Source: Davidsoniella eucalypti
Lineage: Eukaryota > Ascomycota > Sordariomycetes > Microascales > Ceratocystidaceae
Reading direction: 5' to 3'
Length of the DNA: 64,000 nucleotides
Assembly: GCA_004009845.1 (NCBI GenBank)
Contig: RMBW01000002.1
Span: forward strand, 372,001 to 436,000
Below the pieces are notes generated by a model. The model did not search any database. It was not told the origin of the DNA and saw only the letters and a program-made list of their open reading frames with translations. The stretch's first letter is position 1. Each line of letters opens with the position of its first letter. Made by a program: the position numbers and the translations under genes. Positions 13,401 to 26,000 of this stretch are shown piece after piece.

Positions 13401-14654
13401 AAGGTAGAGGTTTAAATAGCATGCAATTACGGCCCGGGAGATTGTTTGCAAGATGATATCAGTCAATTATCTCTGTCTTTGTCTAGAACTTGCTATAATA
13501 TTGCTGCAAGATGGCAGTGGTTGAGCATACGAATAAATATAAATACATAAAACCAGTTACATGGAAGATCACGTGGAGTTTTGCTTTCGTGAGTGGGGGA
13601 TATTTCTGTATGGGTAGGTATAGTTCATGGCTGTTTCCATAAACAAAACTCCAGTTGGTTGCTTGTTGGACTACTATAATATCACTGCAATAAGGCAACT
13701 GACTTCTCCAAACGTAATTACTGCCTTCCCGAGACTTCTCCTTTCAGTGGTTTAGTATAGATTGTTGCCGACTTCCAATTGAAAAAGATCCCGTGATCTC
13801 AACACTATTGGAATTTCACCGCATCATACTGATAATATACCGACTGTATCAGACTTGAGAATATCAGTATAGATACACTTAACCTAATCCATCTACAGAA
13901 TTACATTCAGACTTGTCCGTTCACGGACCGTGATCATATTATTAGCCACCTATTCTATAAAGATGCTTCTATATCGCCGGATACGCATGGCCTAGAAGTA
14001 TTTGTAATGAGCGATTAATCAACTAGCTGTTAAACTATATGGCTCACTCAATAATGGCTCCTTTAGTCTTGACGATATTGCCATCAAACTCTTCATTGTG
14101 GTGGGTGGCGATGTATGAAGTTATAGGACTTTTGCTTCATTTCTCATATATAAATATGCGCTATTCTCCCACCTTCTCCCAAAACAAAACTCTTTTCATT
14201 ACAACCCATCACACGCCGATTGTTCTACCATTATTCCCATATTCTTAGATTATATTCTTCTTTGTAAGTGCCACTTCCTTTGTTAAAACTATCCATCTGA
14301 TTCTACCATTTTGTAGTTCTTGTTCTATACACATTCAACCATTCTTGACTTGAAATTTCTTCCATCATTCTCCCTCCACATACGATTCATTATCTCTATT
14401 ACCTTCTTCACTTCTTATACATTGTTTCCTCCTTTAGTCCTATGAATTTGATTGTGACACTACCATCATTTACCTCTCTCCCTTCCTCATACCAACTTCA
14501 TTGTTACGCCATCATAACATCCTCCTGGCCCCTTCCATAACATCATAACATCACACATCAGTCCTTCTAACACTACTGTCACTTCCTCTTACACTTCATC
14601 CACAGCCGTCATTCTAACACTACGTTACAGTCTATACCAATCACATATTACAAA
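10451..14654. other. Long intergenic region between divergent formin and RING-like genes
   Basis: About 4.2 kb with no supported gene. Bases 10451-11100 should hold the formin promoter and leader. Open frames here (for example 10167-10868, 11831-12022 and 12665-12940) show no protein-like conservation signal or domain that I recognise. There is a short (GTT)n run near 12279-12298. Bases 14160-14650 are C/T-rich on the + strand and probably form the promoter and leader of the gene at 14655. I saw no tRNA or 5S rRNA. Confidence 0.5.
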
Positions 14655-15648
14655 ATGAGTGACAACATGACACCTATTATGACTCCATCCAAGGAGAATG
14701 GAAAGGTAAGCAGACATATCATTTGTTATATTGAGTTTTGCATCACATACTTACCATGAATCATAGCCTGCCACTATGACCAGAGAGTCATGGGCCACTG
14801 CGGCATCAGCCTCCAGTGCCGGAGTGTCCAAGTCATGGACCTCGGCTATAGATGCTGCAACTTCTTCTGACAGTGATGTCAGTATCCGGGCTGGACCCAG
14901 CCAGCAGCCCGTAACTGTCGACGCCACCAAGGCATCCTTGACTAGAGTCAAGTCAAGCTCCCTTCAGGTCGAGACGGACGATGGATCGCTAGACCAGATG
15001 GCGTCGAAAGAGGCCCAGGCGATCTGCCAGCCTATCAAGCCTATGATGCTTGATAGATCGTTTCCCGCGGGTCCCATCACTAACCCACCCCAGTGTTTGC
15101 CTCACATGCGCCGCGGTAGCATGAAGGTCCGTGATCCCGAGCAGATCCAGGCCGGTTGCTGTCTCTTGTGTGACCGCAACATGGAGTCTCAGTGTGGTGG
15201 TGCCATGACCTTTGTCTGTGGCCATGTCTTTGGCGTCGAGTGCCTGGCCAAGTTTCGTGGCATGCGGATAATCTCGGAGTGTCCCTCATGCTATAGTAGC
15301 ATGGCTCACGCCTGTGGCCATAATATGGTTCCCATGCGTGTTAATGGCGACAAGCCATTGTCCGAGAAGCTGCGGCGCAGTATGACTGCTCTTCTTCGCA
15401 CCGGCTGCGCAATGTGCCACGAGTGCCTCGGTCTTTGCAGCAAGGCCGAAGATCTAATCGACCCGTACGTCCGCTATGAAAGTCGGTCAACGATGCCATC
15501 CGAGCATCGCGATTTAGGCAGCATGAACAAGGAGATGTTCAGCATGCTGTGGGGCGACAAGTTCACCCAGGAGTCAGGGAAGTCGCGCGGAAGACTTCCA
15601 ATCTTCAGCAAGATGCTTTTGCTGCGCTGGAGAATGCACGAACCCTGA
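14655..15648 (+). CDS. Cys/His-rich RING-like zinc-finger protein, function unknown
   Basis: A 310-residue predicted protein that I do not recognise as a named family. Exons 14655-14705 and 14767-15648 are joined by a 61-bp intron (GTAAGC...ATAG); the ATG at 14655 adds MSDNMTPIMTPSKENGK to the longer frame. Residues 1-120 are Ser/Ala/Thr-rich and probably disordered. Residues about 147-200 carry a dense cluster: CCLLC, then C, then FVCGHVFGVEC, then CPSC, then HACGH. The CGH-x4-C and CPxC spacing resembles a RING or RING-like finger, which would suggest ubiquitin-ligase or protein-binding activity, but the first metal pair is irregular. A second Cys group (CAMCHECLGLC) lies near residues 230-240. 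The stop codon is followed within about 10 bases by a dispersed repeat, so the 3' UTR, or the gene itself, may derive from a mobile segment. Confidence 0.6.
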
Positions 15649-15654
15649 AGCCGT

Positions 15655-15815
15655 CGGCTTAGGGAACTGTGGAGCTACCATCCCCACAGCCGAGTGTGAG
15701 TGTGTCTCCCTGAGGTGCGATGGGACCCGGGAGACCAGCAATCGAAAAGGTACTGCGAAAAGAGGGGTCGTCACTGGCGAGAACATCCCTCGAGAGGGAA
15801 GGTGGGAAGGTTAAC
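15655..15815 (+). repeat. Dispersed repeat, copy 1 (internally deleted relative to copy 2)
   Basis: This stretch shares two blocks with the reverse complement of 26845-27120. One contains GTGGAGCTACCATCCCCAC. The other runs from GTGTGAGT through CTCCCTGAGGTG and GGGAGACCA to GAGAACATCCCTCGAGAGGG. Copy 2 carries about 150 extra bases between the blocks. The pair is clearly homologous by eye although diverged. The nature of the element is unknown; it begins just after the stop codon of the RING-like gene. Confidence 0.75.
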
Positions 15816-15999
15816 ACCCTGAGGGACTATACAAATCTAGTCAAGCGGATTGGTATCTGCTGGTTCAGATATCATCATTATCAACCCTACCCTAATAGGA
15901 TGCCACAAAGTTGGTTGTATACCCGTAAACTTTGACAATGTCGACGTAAGTCGCGATCTTGTCTATGCCAGCCAAGATATAAGTCCGATACCTAATAAT

Positions 16000-16096
16000 A
16001 TAGGGTTGCCGCTATACTCAGGTGTTATATAGCTATTAAAGCTCCATTCCCACCTTGATAAATATGAAATTAAAAAAAATTAAATAATTAAAAAAG
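16000..16096 (+). mobile_element. Short A-rich-tailed retroposon-like element, copy 1
   Basis: The core TAGCTATTAAAGCTCCAT at about 16030, followed by TCCCACCTTGATAAATATGAA and an A/T-rich tail to about 16096, matches the element at 52256-52357 and, inverted, the fragment at 54250-54290. Similarity continues upstream (TATACTCAGGTGTTATATAGC here against ATACCGAGGTGCTACATAGC there). No convincing target-site duplication was found for this copy, so both ends are approximate. Confidence 0.6.
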
Positions 16097-17445
16097 ACTT
16101 GTCATTGCTACACATCCTGTTACCAAGGCTACTTACTGATGAATATAAAAGGTTTCTTCGGAATTTTCTCCATATTCTCGTGTCTTTGGTGGAATCATCT
16201 CTGAGTTGTTGTTCATATGTACCACTTGATTGGATTATATTTAACGGGTTCATATGTAGCCTTTTGTCACCAATACCCCCCTTCACATTCAACTTGCTAA
16301 TATTGCCCTTTTTTAAAAAAATAAAAAATTACATCTTTTGTCATTCCGTATTTCGTTTCGACTTGGCTTAGAATCTTTGTAGATGGAAATTCCCACGACT
16401 TTCTAGCAATTGAAATTCTACCCATCCCTTTAGGAGAGGCAAAGCAGAGCGTTTAATGCTTTGTCCTTCTATGTTTAATATTCAAGTACAGAAATATTAC
16501 CCGTGAACTCGTGATTCTCATAACTTGTAACACAAAGAATATAGATGCTTTATCTAGATTCACAAGGTTTCTCATTGAATGTTAACCTCATTTCTTAGAC
16601 ATAAACTGGGGAATATCGATTAACGGAATATACATGGTTGTATGTTCAGTTCGTTTGAAGTTGTAATTGTATTTGTTGTTGTTAAATCTATTGCTAAAAT
16701 TGCCGTGTCCATTTCCATTCAAGTCAAAATTTACACATAAATGTAAGAAAAAGGATAGTACCAGGTACTATCTTATGAATAACGACAAGCTTGAAATGTT
16801 GCTTCAATAAATGTCATGGGAATGTAGAAAGAAGAAGAAAAAAAGAAACACCAAATTCAAAATCATGCTGCGCCCACGTTTCCTTCCACTCCAAAAGATA
16901 CCAATAAGAAGAAAAAAGGACAAGAACGAAAAGTAGAAAAGTTTCCAAAAGCGTGAAAACAAAAGCATATAACAATGTGTCGAGGCTTGCCACCATGGCA
17001 AAAACTCTGTAAAACTCTAGTGCTAACGAGCAAAACAGGGAAAAGTTCAAATGGTAGGACGAATGTACGAAAGGCGTGAGAAGTTGACGGAAGTTGCAGA
17101 AAATGAGTTAATGGTACGGCGTAGATTTCATGAGGAAACTAAATTGCCATCAAGTTGTGAAATTCTTCATACATTAAAAACGACGAAGATGGGCGCATTT
17201 TTTTGATAAAGTATCGTCAAAAAACATTGGCATGTTCCAATTGTTTTACGAGGGGATGAATGGGTGCGTTGTACCGTAATTCCAAAAAAATTTAAACGAA
17301 AATCCATCCTGGAATATCAAAGATATATGAGGTCATTCCAAAAACTCATGTTACCCTTCCCAGTTGGAGAACACGAAAACATGAGTAGTTCATATAAGAT
17401 AAGAGGGAGAGAGTAATCCATATCTGCCTCGAAATTGATCATATC
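16097..17445. other. Intergenic, AT-rich, no recognised gene
   Basis: No coding region, tRNA or clear repeat was seen. Poly-A and poly-T tracts are frequent. Bases upstream of 17446 are the 3' flank of the DUF4048-like gene. Confidence 0.5.
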
Positions 17446-19435
17446 CTAAATCAAGTGCGTATCCGAGGGCAGACTTGAATCAGCCAATGTCATCGGTATG
17501 GGGCCATCAAACACGGGCACGACGCCGGGTGCCGGATTCGGTTCCATCAATAGGGATTGCTCCCATTGGTTTATCAGCTCTGAGGCAGTACGCTTCAAGT
17601 TACTAGGTGAAAGAGTACTAGCAACCCGTGGAAGCAGAATGTCTAGTCTAGGAGTCGTGAGGCTCATGGGTGAGCTCAAGTCGAAGAGGATACCAGCCTT
17701 ACTCCTATAATTCGCAGAAAACAGACGAAAGATGTCAGCGTGTCTTGTTTATACTTAGAGTAGAAGCATATGGTGTAAGAGCAGTGACATAAGAAACAAA
17801 GCAATTATTAACCACGTACGCGCAGAGCGAAGCCAAATTTATCAAAAATGAGGCAAGCTTGCTAGGTCAGCGAGACCGAAACAGAACTTTTAGTAAGACC
17901 TACAAGGGAGTCTGAGATTCATCTCCCACAGATGGGATAGCATCTGTCTCACCCATCGTCGACCCGCTCCAGCGAGCCGACTTAATCGAAGAAGGAGATT
18001 CCCAGTTCGACCAATCATTGTCGTCAAGAGCATCAAAAGAAAGCGGCGTCCATGAGAAGTGCTTAGAACGTGAGGCGTTGGGGTCGGCACGGGGGCCACT
18101 TCCCTCGCAGTCTCGTGATCTACGTCTGACGGTGCTGGAAGTAGGAGAGGCTGAAGTTGTAGAGGCGGTGGTCGAGATCTCCTCCTGCTTCTTCTTACTG
18201 GCCGAGACGTTGCTGTTGTTGCTGCGAGAACCGAATCCGGTAGCATCGTGGGCGACAGCAGATTCGGCGAGACCACCCGATGTGGTTCCTCTGGCTCGAG
18301 CAGCGGCTGCAGCGGCGCGGACAGAATCCGGATCCTGGGGGTGGGGCTTACCGGCTCCATGGGCGCGAGTCGCAGCGGCGGGGGGCGAAGTCGAAAGCGC
18401 ACCGGCGCCGGCGGCTGTAGAGCTGTAAATGTAGGAGCCATTGGGGCGGCGCCCAGTAACAGGCTCGTCGCCGACGGTGATTTGTCGAATATCATCGTAA
18501 AAGGTCCGGAAGCCGAGCTTAAGGTCCTCCACGATTTGAGACATTCCCACGTTCGATGGAGGGTATGCGACACGGGGCTGCCAAGTTGCCCGCTTGTTAA
18601 GACCAGAGGTGCCAGAGGTCGCCGAGGTAGCGCCAATGCTGCGGCGGCTGTGCGCGCTGTGGCCTGAAAGACCGTTCGTAATGTGGGCGTTCTGGGCCTG
18701 ATCCTGGTGTAGGGAGTTGGATCTGGCGATGGGACTGTGGGCAGACATTCTAAAGTCCTCGATGGGGCCGTCAAGAAGGCTGTAGTCGGGCTCGGGCTTG
18801 GTAGGGGAGAGCAAAGAAAGGGTACGGGTGTGGCCGCCACGAAAGACCTTCCGACGGCCCTCCTTGGGAGATCGTTGAAGATTCATCAACAGTTTGCGGC
18901 GGTCATTCTCCTGGCTTAGGCGAGATGCAGCGTCGTCATCGATCGGTGTGACTGGAGTGTATGGCCGCGGATCCCGCTTCTTGTAGGCCTCGTGGGTTGT
19001 CCATTGCCGTTTGAGGTTTGTGAGATCGGCCTCTGCTCGTGAGAGCTCCTCTTTGAGTTCCAGAACCTTTCGTTCCTGCGCTGCTATCGCAATAATGAAC
19101 TCATTCGTGTCACTTGGAGAGGCAGACTGTGCTGATGCAAGGGGCGTTGGTGGCAGAGAACTCCCTATGGGTGTAGGCCGAGAAGGACCAGATGTAGGTG
19201 CCGCGATGGGTAGTGTCAAGGAAAGGCGGTTGTTGCGAGAGGCTGAGGATGTTGATCGCGACGCCCGAGTTAAGATGTCAGTGCCGGGAGTCGGTGGCAT
19301 GTTGTCGTCTTCGTCGCTGGGTAAAGAAGAAGTGCTGCCAGAGATGCTGCCACTTCTCGAGAGCTGAGGTCTACCGTGAAGGTCCAAAGACGACCGGGCA
19401 GCAGCCTCTGGTGAATTAAGGCTCATAGACGCCAT
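17446..19435 (-). CDS. DUF4048-like fungal protein of unknown function
   Basis: A 596-residue, mostly disordered protein resembling the fungal DUF4048 family; that name is from memory of the NEFIIAIAAQERKVLELKEE type helix. Exon 17904-19435 is joined to 17446-17704 by a 199-bp intron (GTAGGT...TTATAG). This replaces an early stop after SQTPL with SKAGILFDLSSPMSLTTPRL and 86 codons ending DTHLI. Residues about 110-155 form a coiled coil; then come RRKVFRGGHTRTLSLLSP, Ser-rich stretches and a second short helix (LKRTASELINQWEQSLLMEP). I chose the ATG at 19435 (MASMSLNSPEAAARSS) because the protein becomes family-like there. The frame stays open upstream for 318 more codons to 20389, so a longer form is possible. 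The long intron is the least certain part. Confidence 0.7.
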
Positions 19436-22400
19436 GGCAGCTGCAGGTAATAAATGCCTGCGACTTGGCTGGTGAACCAAAGAACGAGGACGGTGGTGAA
19501 AATCAGTGCCAGGCTCTGGGCCTACCAAGACCACAGAAGGTCTCAAACTTGATTTCGGCAAAAGAGTTGAGGTTAGGAGAGCGTGTAAATGCGGCTGCTG
19601 TTGATTGCTGAATTTGGATATTTGGTTTCGGTTTAATGCGGATAGAGTAAATAAAGATCTTTCGAAACAAATGCGATGATCCAGACGCTTATGCCGAGGA
19701 GAAGGAGACTGGACGGCAGTAGAAGAAGGACTATGGTGGGCGTGGTGTTTAGGGCGGCGCTGTCGTCTTCGCCTCGCAGTGGGAGATGAAAGATAGTAAG
19801 ACTGCGCTAAGTGAACGACTGAAGAAAAGTTGGATAACAGAAAAGAAAGACTCGAATCTTGAGAGCGATCGGTGAGACACAATCTAAGGCCAAGTAAAGC
19901 GGGAGACGAAGCAGACAATGCTGGTTCAGCGGAGGCAGCGGTAGGGCCCAGGGAAACACTAGTACTAGTACTAGCTGCAGGTGTAGCTGTGGTATTAGTA
20001 CCAGCACTATGATTATTAAAATTATAAGTGGTAGTACCAGTAGTGGGCGTAGTAACAACAACAAAGGCAGTTGTAGTTTGGGCAGAAGCAACAGCAGTAG
20101 CTAAAGTCACACTAGCAACTGAAGAGGAAGACGAGAGAGTCGCAGCAGAAGCAGGCGTAAGGGGGCTGGAAAGGAAAAAGGCAGGAGATATGGAGTGGGT
20201 TGACGATGGTTTCAATACAGAGTCTGGCACCATACTTTTGGCCCCATGTTTACATGTATATTTATCGTGTTGGCCTGGTCCAAGCAAGCCCACGCAACGT
20301 CCTGGTTCTACTGCGACTCTCTTGTCTTCCAGCCCCAGGTCGTCCTCTAGCGATTTCTCGTTGATCGACTGTGAGGGCTGTGCTTGCATCTTCTGTGGGC
20401 TCCCTATCCTTGACTCTTGACTGGCCTGGGAGACAGCGAGAAAAGACCAGGGGATGAATCGTCTAGTTCGCCTTCAAATCTCCTCTTGATAAAGGAGGAT
20501 CGCTGAGCTAGAGCTGCGGGACGAGAGCACATCTACTCTGTAATATACGATCGAGTTCGCTAGCAAATTGAATTAGATGGATACCGATGGCATATTGATG
20601 AGCGCAGAGTCTAGTCGTACCGTAACCGTAACGCCTTCGAGCAGCCAAACTGACTAGTCGTTAAGAAAATATCGATTATCGCAGGACAATAGATAGCACG
20701 AGCGCACAAGATGAACCACTAGCCCGTGAGATGAGAATGCTACGACAGTAGCCAGGGTTTGTTTATGCTGCGGCTTCCGAGCGTTCGAAGGCTTCGATTT
20801 GATGGTCAAAAAATTAGTCCAAAAGCCAATATGACGTTCTGGGTGAAATTCATGCGAGCTGCGAATTGACAAATGAACGGCCGGGTTAGATGAGGAAACG
20901 AGCATTAGCGGCGAAGAATTCAATGCTGCAAGATTAACTTGAGTGAATCGAAGGGGGTGAAAAAAAACAAGGGGACTGATTTGCACTGTTCTTTTTTTTT
21001 CTTTTTTCTTTTCTCGCGATAATGACTGTATGCAGTCGTATACGGCAAGAACCCGAATCGCGCGTTGCTTGGTAAGCCAACGGACCGCCGAAATATAGGG
21101 TTCCCCAAGGCGCTTCTGCAGCTAAAACAGAGGCTATGAATCCGTAAAGCCCAGGATTTACAGATCCCGATGGTGGTTGCTATGCCAGTGATCGCTGCCG
21201 TTCGTTTCGCAATATGCAGGTTCAGACGAAACAAGTTACTCTGTAATATGTTAAAAAAAGAGAAGAAAGGAACACAAATTCTCAAGTCCGGCATCATGGC
21301 CACGCTACTACTGCACCGCACACGTTTTTATCATTGTCCTCATCAAATGCTGATTCATCATTCCAGACTCCAGCTTTTGTTTACATTGGGTTGACTTGGG
21401 CGGTAGCGACTGCACGACGCTTCCCACTTCTGCATTCTTCACATATGCCGTCGAAGCATTGCTACGAGTCATGATTGGGGTAAACAAGGGCAAGTAGCGC
21501 AGAAGCCTTACAAAGGGTTCAAGCCTCAAGTCAATTATCGTGAAATTTCATACTACAGATCCTGTTACTATCACTTTGGCCAACGTCTACGTAGTGACGT
21601 TTGTTAGCGCTTATGCTAATAAGCTCTGCAACGGGATCATATCTTGTTATACTTACACTCGGATTACCGCTTACATGTATTTTTTTCCCTTTTTTCGGTT
21701 CTATCAGTCTAGTTATTGAAAGTACGTAACTATACAAATTCACTTGCGTGGTGGCTCAGTACAAGAAAAGCAAACAATTACCACCAATTCTACAGCCAAC
21801 AAAGAAAAATCACATCAATCTCAGCTTCATTTCAAATCTTACTACCTCTAGGTAGTAGTAGCTAGTTGCTCAAGGACTACCAGTACTATATACATACTAT
21901 GGTCCCAGGCTTACAACCACAAATAGCTATCAATATCTTGTTAGTAACTTTCTTCTACGAAGGCCTAGAACTTACATGACCAGGTAGTAAATGGATATTT
22001 CAGTGACGCTGGTCAGAACAAACGACTTTATTTTCTCAGTTTGTTTGTTATTCGTACATACATGATGTTTTCCGTGTTTCTTCCGAGCCGTTTTTGCATC
22101 GCCACGAAACAAATATCTGTACTATGTACTTATGAACTACATCTCTTTTTTTTTATGTGATTCTCATGTTGTATTGATCCTCTCCAATACCTTCTTGATC
22201 CAAGTCTTTCTCCCTCAAGTTGAAGTTGCAGTTCTACGGCAAATGGCGCCTTGTTCCTGCATCTCGTCTCTGCATAGCACAACCACATATTGTTTTTGTT
22301 TTATTTTTGCATGCCCTCATTCGTCTATATGTATCTGGTTTAAGAGGGCCCCTGCACTAACGATTTGGTCTATTCAAATGCAGAAGATCTATAGCTTTCT

Positions 22401-23065
22401 ATCTAGCGCCTATAATACCCTCGTTGCTCTGGTTTCCTACCGATTTCTAGCCGTACTGTGACAAAACAAGACGCTATCATTTTAGCTTGAAACATTTGAT
22501 TGTTTATGTTCAAATCACTGATCTAATTACAACCTTGTTGGATTATGATATGTTATAGGGTTATAACCCCTGGGAATACCGTCACCTAGCAAATTCAAAT
22601 TAATAGACTTTTCGAAGATATGTATTTAAAAAATACAATCGCATTGATGTTAACCGTGAAAGGTTATTTTGAACTCAAATAAAATCAAGCTCAGAAAATG
22701 AAAAACTCTCGGAGGACGCGAGATAAACTCAGCGCCATTTCCCTCGGCCTTATACGGGCTACATATTAATCTGCACGTGCTTACATATTTTGTTGTTATA
22801 AAAAGCATATTATATGCAACCCTAATGCATGTCATAAACCAGGTGTGAAAATTATGTTGATATATTCGCACTAGTATGTCATGAAATTCACACCCGCACA
22901 CAGTTGCTTCCGTTTTCAGAAGTTGACGTTGACGTGCCTTTGCTATGTTTTGCTAGACTCTCGAACAATGAGCTAGGCAACCGTTAGATTCTAATTGAGA
23001 TTGCATTTAGTTTCTCGACTTATCAAGTTGAGAAGACCACATCAGAGTCAGCAGTTCCCATCATA
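19436..23065. other. Intergenic plus open leader of the DUF4048-like gene
   Basis: Bases 19436-20389 (minus strand) are open in frame with the DUF4048-like gene and low-complexity in Ala/Ser/Thr; this is a long 5' leader or an N-terminal extension. From 20400 to 23065 no gene was recognised. Poly-T runs occur near 20992-21010 and 22146-22155. The frame at 22132-22461 has no recognisable domain. Confidence 0.5.
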
Positions 23066-26000
23066 ATGGTGCTATTACTCCGCACAGTCTGCTCACTTTT
23101 TGATGTCCTGGACCAATTCCGCGGCAATAAAGAGCTACAAAAGAAACAGGAAGATACGATACGCTCATGGTTTACACGACACCGAGCGGAGATCGACTCT
23201 TTGGGCCTTCATGCCTGTGCCCTACTGTCTACTTTGTTGCCAGAGCTTCGGACAGACAGAGTGTTTGGTCTGAAAAACCAGATAGAGACCAAGTTTGTCG
23301 AGGCCCAGAGATTGGGCAAGTCGAGAATTCAGGAATTACAGAGATACAAACAAGACGGAAGCGGGGTTGATATTGCCGATTGTATAGAAGAGCAACTTAA
23401 ACGCACAGTTAGTGGTGATTGACATCTCATATCTTGCGAAATAATCTACTAACTCGTTTTCTACAGTCAAATACCAACGTTGTTGACCTGACAATAGTTG
23501 ATCTCGACGACCTGCTGCAGTCTATTGCTTCTAGAAGTACATTCAGTTCACTAACTGTCAGAACAACACGGCCTGATACACCTTATAGTATCAATACAAT
23601 CTATAATATCCTACGTCCGAATGAAGCAAAATGGTTTACAAGGCTCGTCCTGAAAGATCTTTGTCTCCAAATCAATGAACGTGTTGTATTTACTTCATTT
23701 CACTGGTCGTTTCCATTGATTCTCAAGTTTCATAGCGACTTGGTCTCAGCAACAAAAGTTCTTCACAGGCTTGTATCACAAGGGGCCGGATCAACTATAC
23801 CTTGGAAGTCAATTCTTTCGGAATCGTTGACGCCTTCATTGAATACCAAGATTGGAAGACCATTCTGGAGACAAGGCCGAAGTGTAAAACATTGCGCAAA
23901 GCTCCTCAAAGGCCTCAACGCAAGTGTCGAGAAGAAGCTTGATGGCGAGTTTTGCCAGATTCATATCGATCTCAGTAACGCACGCGGCTGTATTCGCATA
24001 TTCTCCAAGAGCGGGAAAGAAAGCACTGACGATAGAGTCGGTGTCCACGAGTAAGTCATAAATCTCAAGGAGATGATGAAAAATCGGTGCTGATATCGTG
24101 GGTATTAGGGCTATTCGAAAATCTCTTCGGCTCGGACAAGCCAATGCCACGATTAAGTCAAGCTGTATCCTCGAAGGGGAGATGCTTGTTTACTGTGACG
24201 AGGTGTGTAACAAGTCCCAACTCATCATATCAATGGACGAAAACTAAAGCTAATAACTACAAAGAAACAAAAAATCTTGCCCTTCCATCACATCAGAAAC
24301 CATGTCAAACGAAGTGGTGTCTACATTGGAACTACCCTGGATACCAAGTATGTCAGCTTTATCCTCTATTTATCATATGCCAATGCCTCTAACAAACATC
24401 AGGCCAAACTATAGCGAGCACCTTATGATTGTATATTATGACGTCCTCTATATTGATGGTCAATCATTGCTCAACGTCACCCATTCACAACGTATGTCTC
24501 GGCTAGCAGATATAATCTGTATCCGCAAAGGTTGTTCCGAACTTGTACCCCGCGAGGTGATAAACTTCAGTAATTCCTCTGCCATTCACGATTTACAGTG
24601 CTTTTTCGACAAGATAATTCGTGCAAACGAAGAGGGTATCGTTCTCAAGCCAGACCAGCCATTTTTGGACTTTGGCCCTCGTGGCCATGTATTTACTGGG
24701 TCGCCTATCAAGCTTAAGTACCAGTACATCGGCTCGTCGGGAGAAATTGGAGATTTCGCTTGTATTGGTGCTCGATATGACGCCAAGGCTGGCCGTTTGC
24801 GTAACATCAAAAACTTGAAATGGACACACTTCTATCTCGGGTGTCTCATGAACCCAGATGAAGTCGCTCATGGCTCGGAAAGGCCAAAATTCCAGGTCGT
24901 CATGGCTGTCGAGCCTTCTGTTTCTATAACAGAGGATATCTGGCGCTGTAGCCCAGATTTCGTTTCGGCGGATGCTGATACCACCTTTGATTATGAGATA
25001 TCTTCTGGTATCGACTCCGGAAATAAACCGACTGTGCTGTTTACTCGGCCATTGGTCTTTGACATTTTGTGTTTCTCGTATAGCAAGCCTGGAAATACCG
25101 AGTTCTGGTCTCCACGGTTTCCACGGGCCGCTCGGATCCATAGGGATCGCGACTTTCGAGATTGTATCACGTTTGCCGAGCTTCAACAGATGGCCGAGGC
25201 AGAAGTCAATGCGACAGTATCTGATGATGAGCTCAGCCCAGACGATCTCATTGGAGACGGAGACAAAAATACGTCTTTTGCCATAATAAATCCTCCGTAT
25301 CTTGGGTCTGGTTCAAACGAGTCTACAACCCAAGTCCAAAGCTCGGATGCGTCATGGGCTTTAAATTCTTCACCATTTGCTACTCAAAAACAACATGATG
25401 AATCACAGGCAAAGCCAAATGTACCAAGGATCCAGACGACACCTCAGAAAACGCCCACAAAGATCGGAAGCACGTCGGAGAATAGTCATAAAGAAGATGG
25501 GCCAGCCATTGAGAATGCACCACAGGTGACAGTTACTCACCAGCCCAAGGACAATCTTTTAGTAGCTAGAATAACTCATGAAACACAGGGAAGTGGACTA
25601 GCTAATCCGGTAAAAACTACGGCAAGCGTAGGACCGACAAACACAAGTTCTCGTAAGAGAGCCTTGCTCCCAGACACTACATCATCTCAGCCAAGTTCTT
25701 CTAAATTACGGCGATCTCTACTTGACAATAGGCCTAGAAATCCTGAAGACGATGATCAAGATAATATGCCAGAGACACAATCAAAGACTAGTAACTTCGT
25801 CCAGTCCGGTCTTTCCCATCATGCGGAATATCAAGACCCATTAAAGGTTCCAGAGAGTTCCGATTCACGCTGTGGACATGCTGGGGATACATGCGTATTT
25901 CACAGTTATGCAGTGATGCTCCCGCCTTGTCTTGCCAATACACCATATGTGACCGAAGATCTCCTTCAACGCCATGGAATCCAATCTTTCATTACCAACA

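Noticed and set aside
15838..15880. tRNA-like box A and box B (TAGTCAAGCGG and GGTTCAGAT) that could promote the nearby short retroposon
   Set aside because: The spacing is too short and box B matches poorly. The same strings are not seen beside the other copies.
22132..22461. 109-codon ORF with membrane-like stretches
   Set aside because: Hydrophobicity follows from T-rich composition; no domain or neighbouring exon found.
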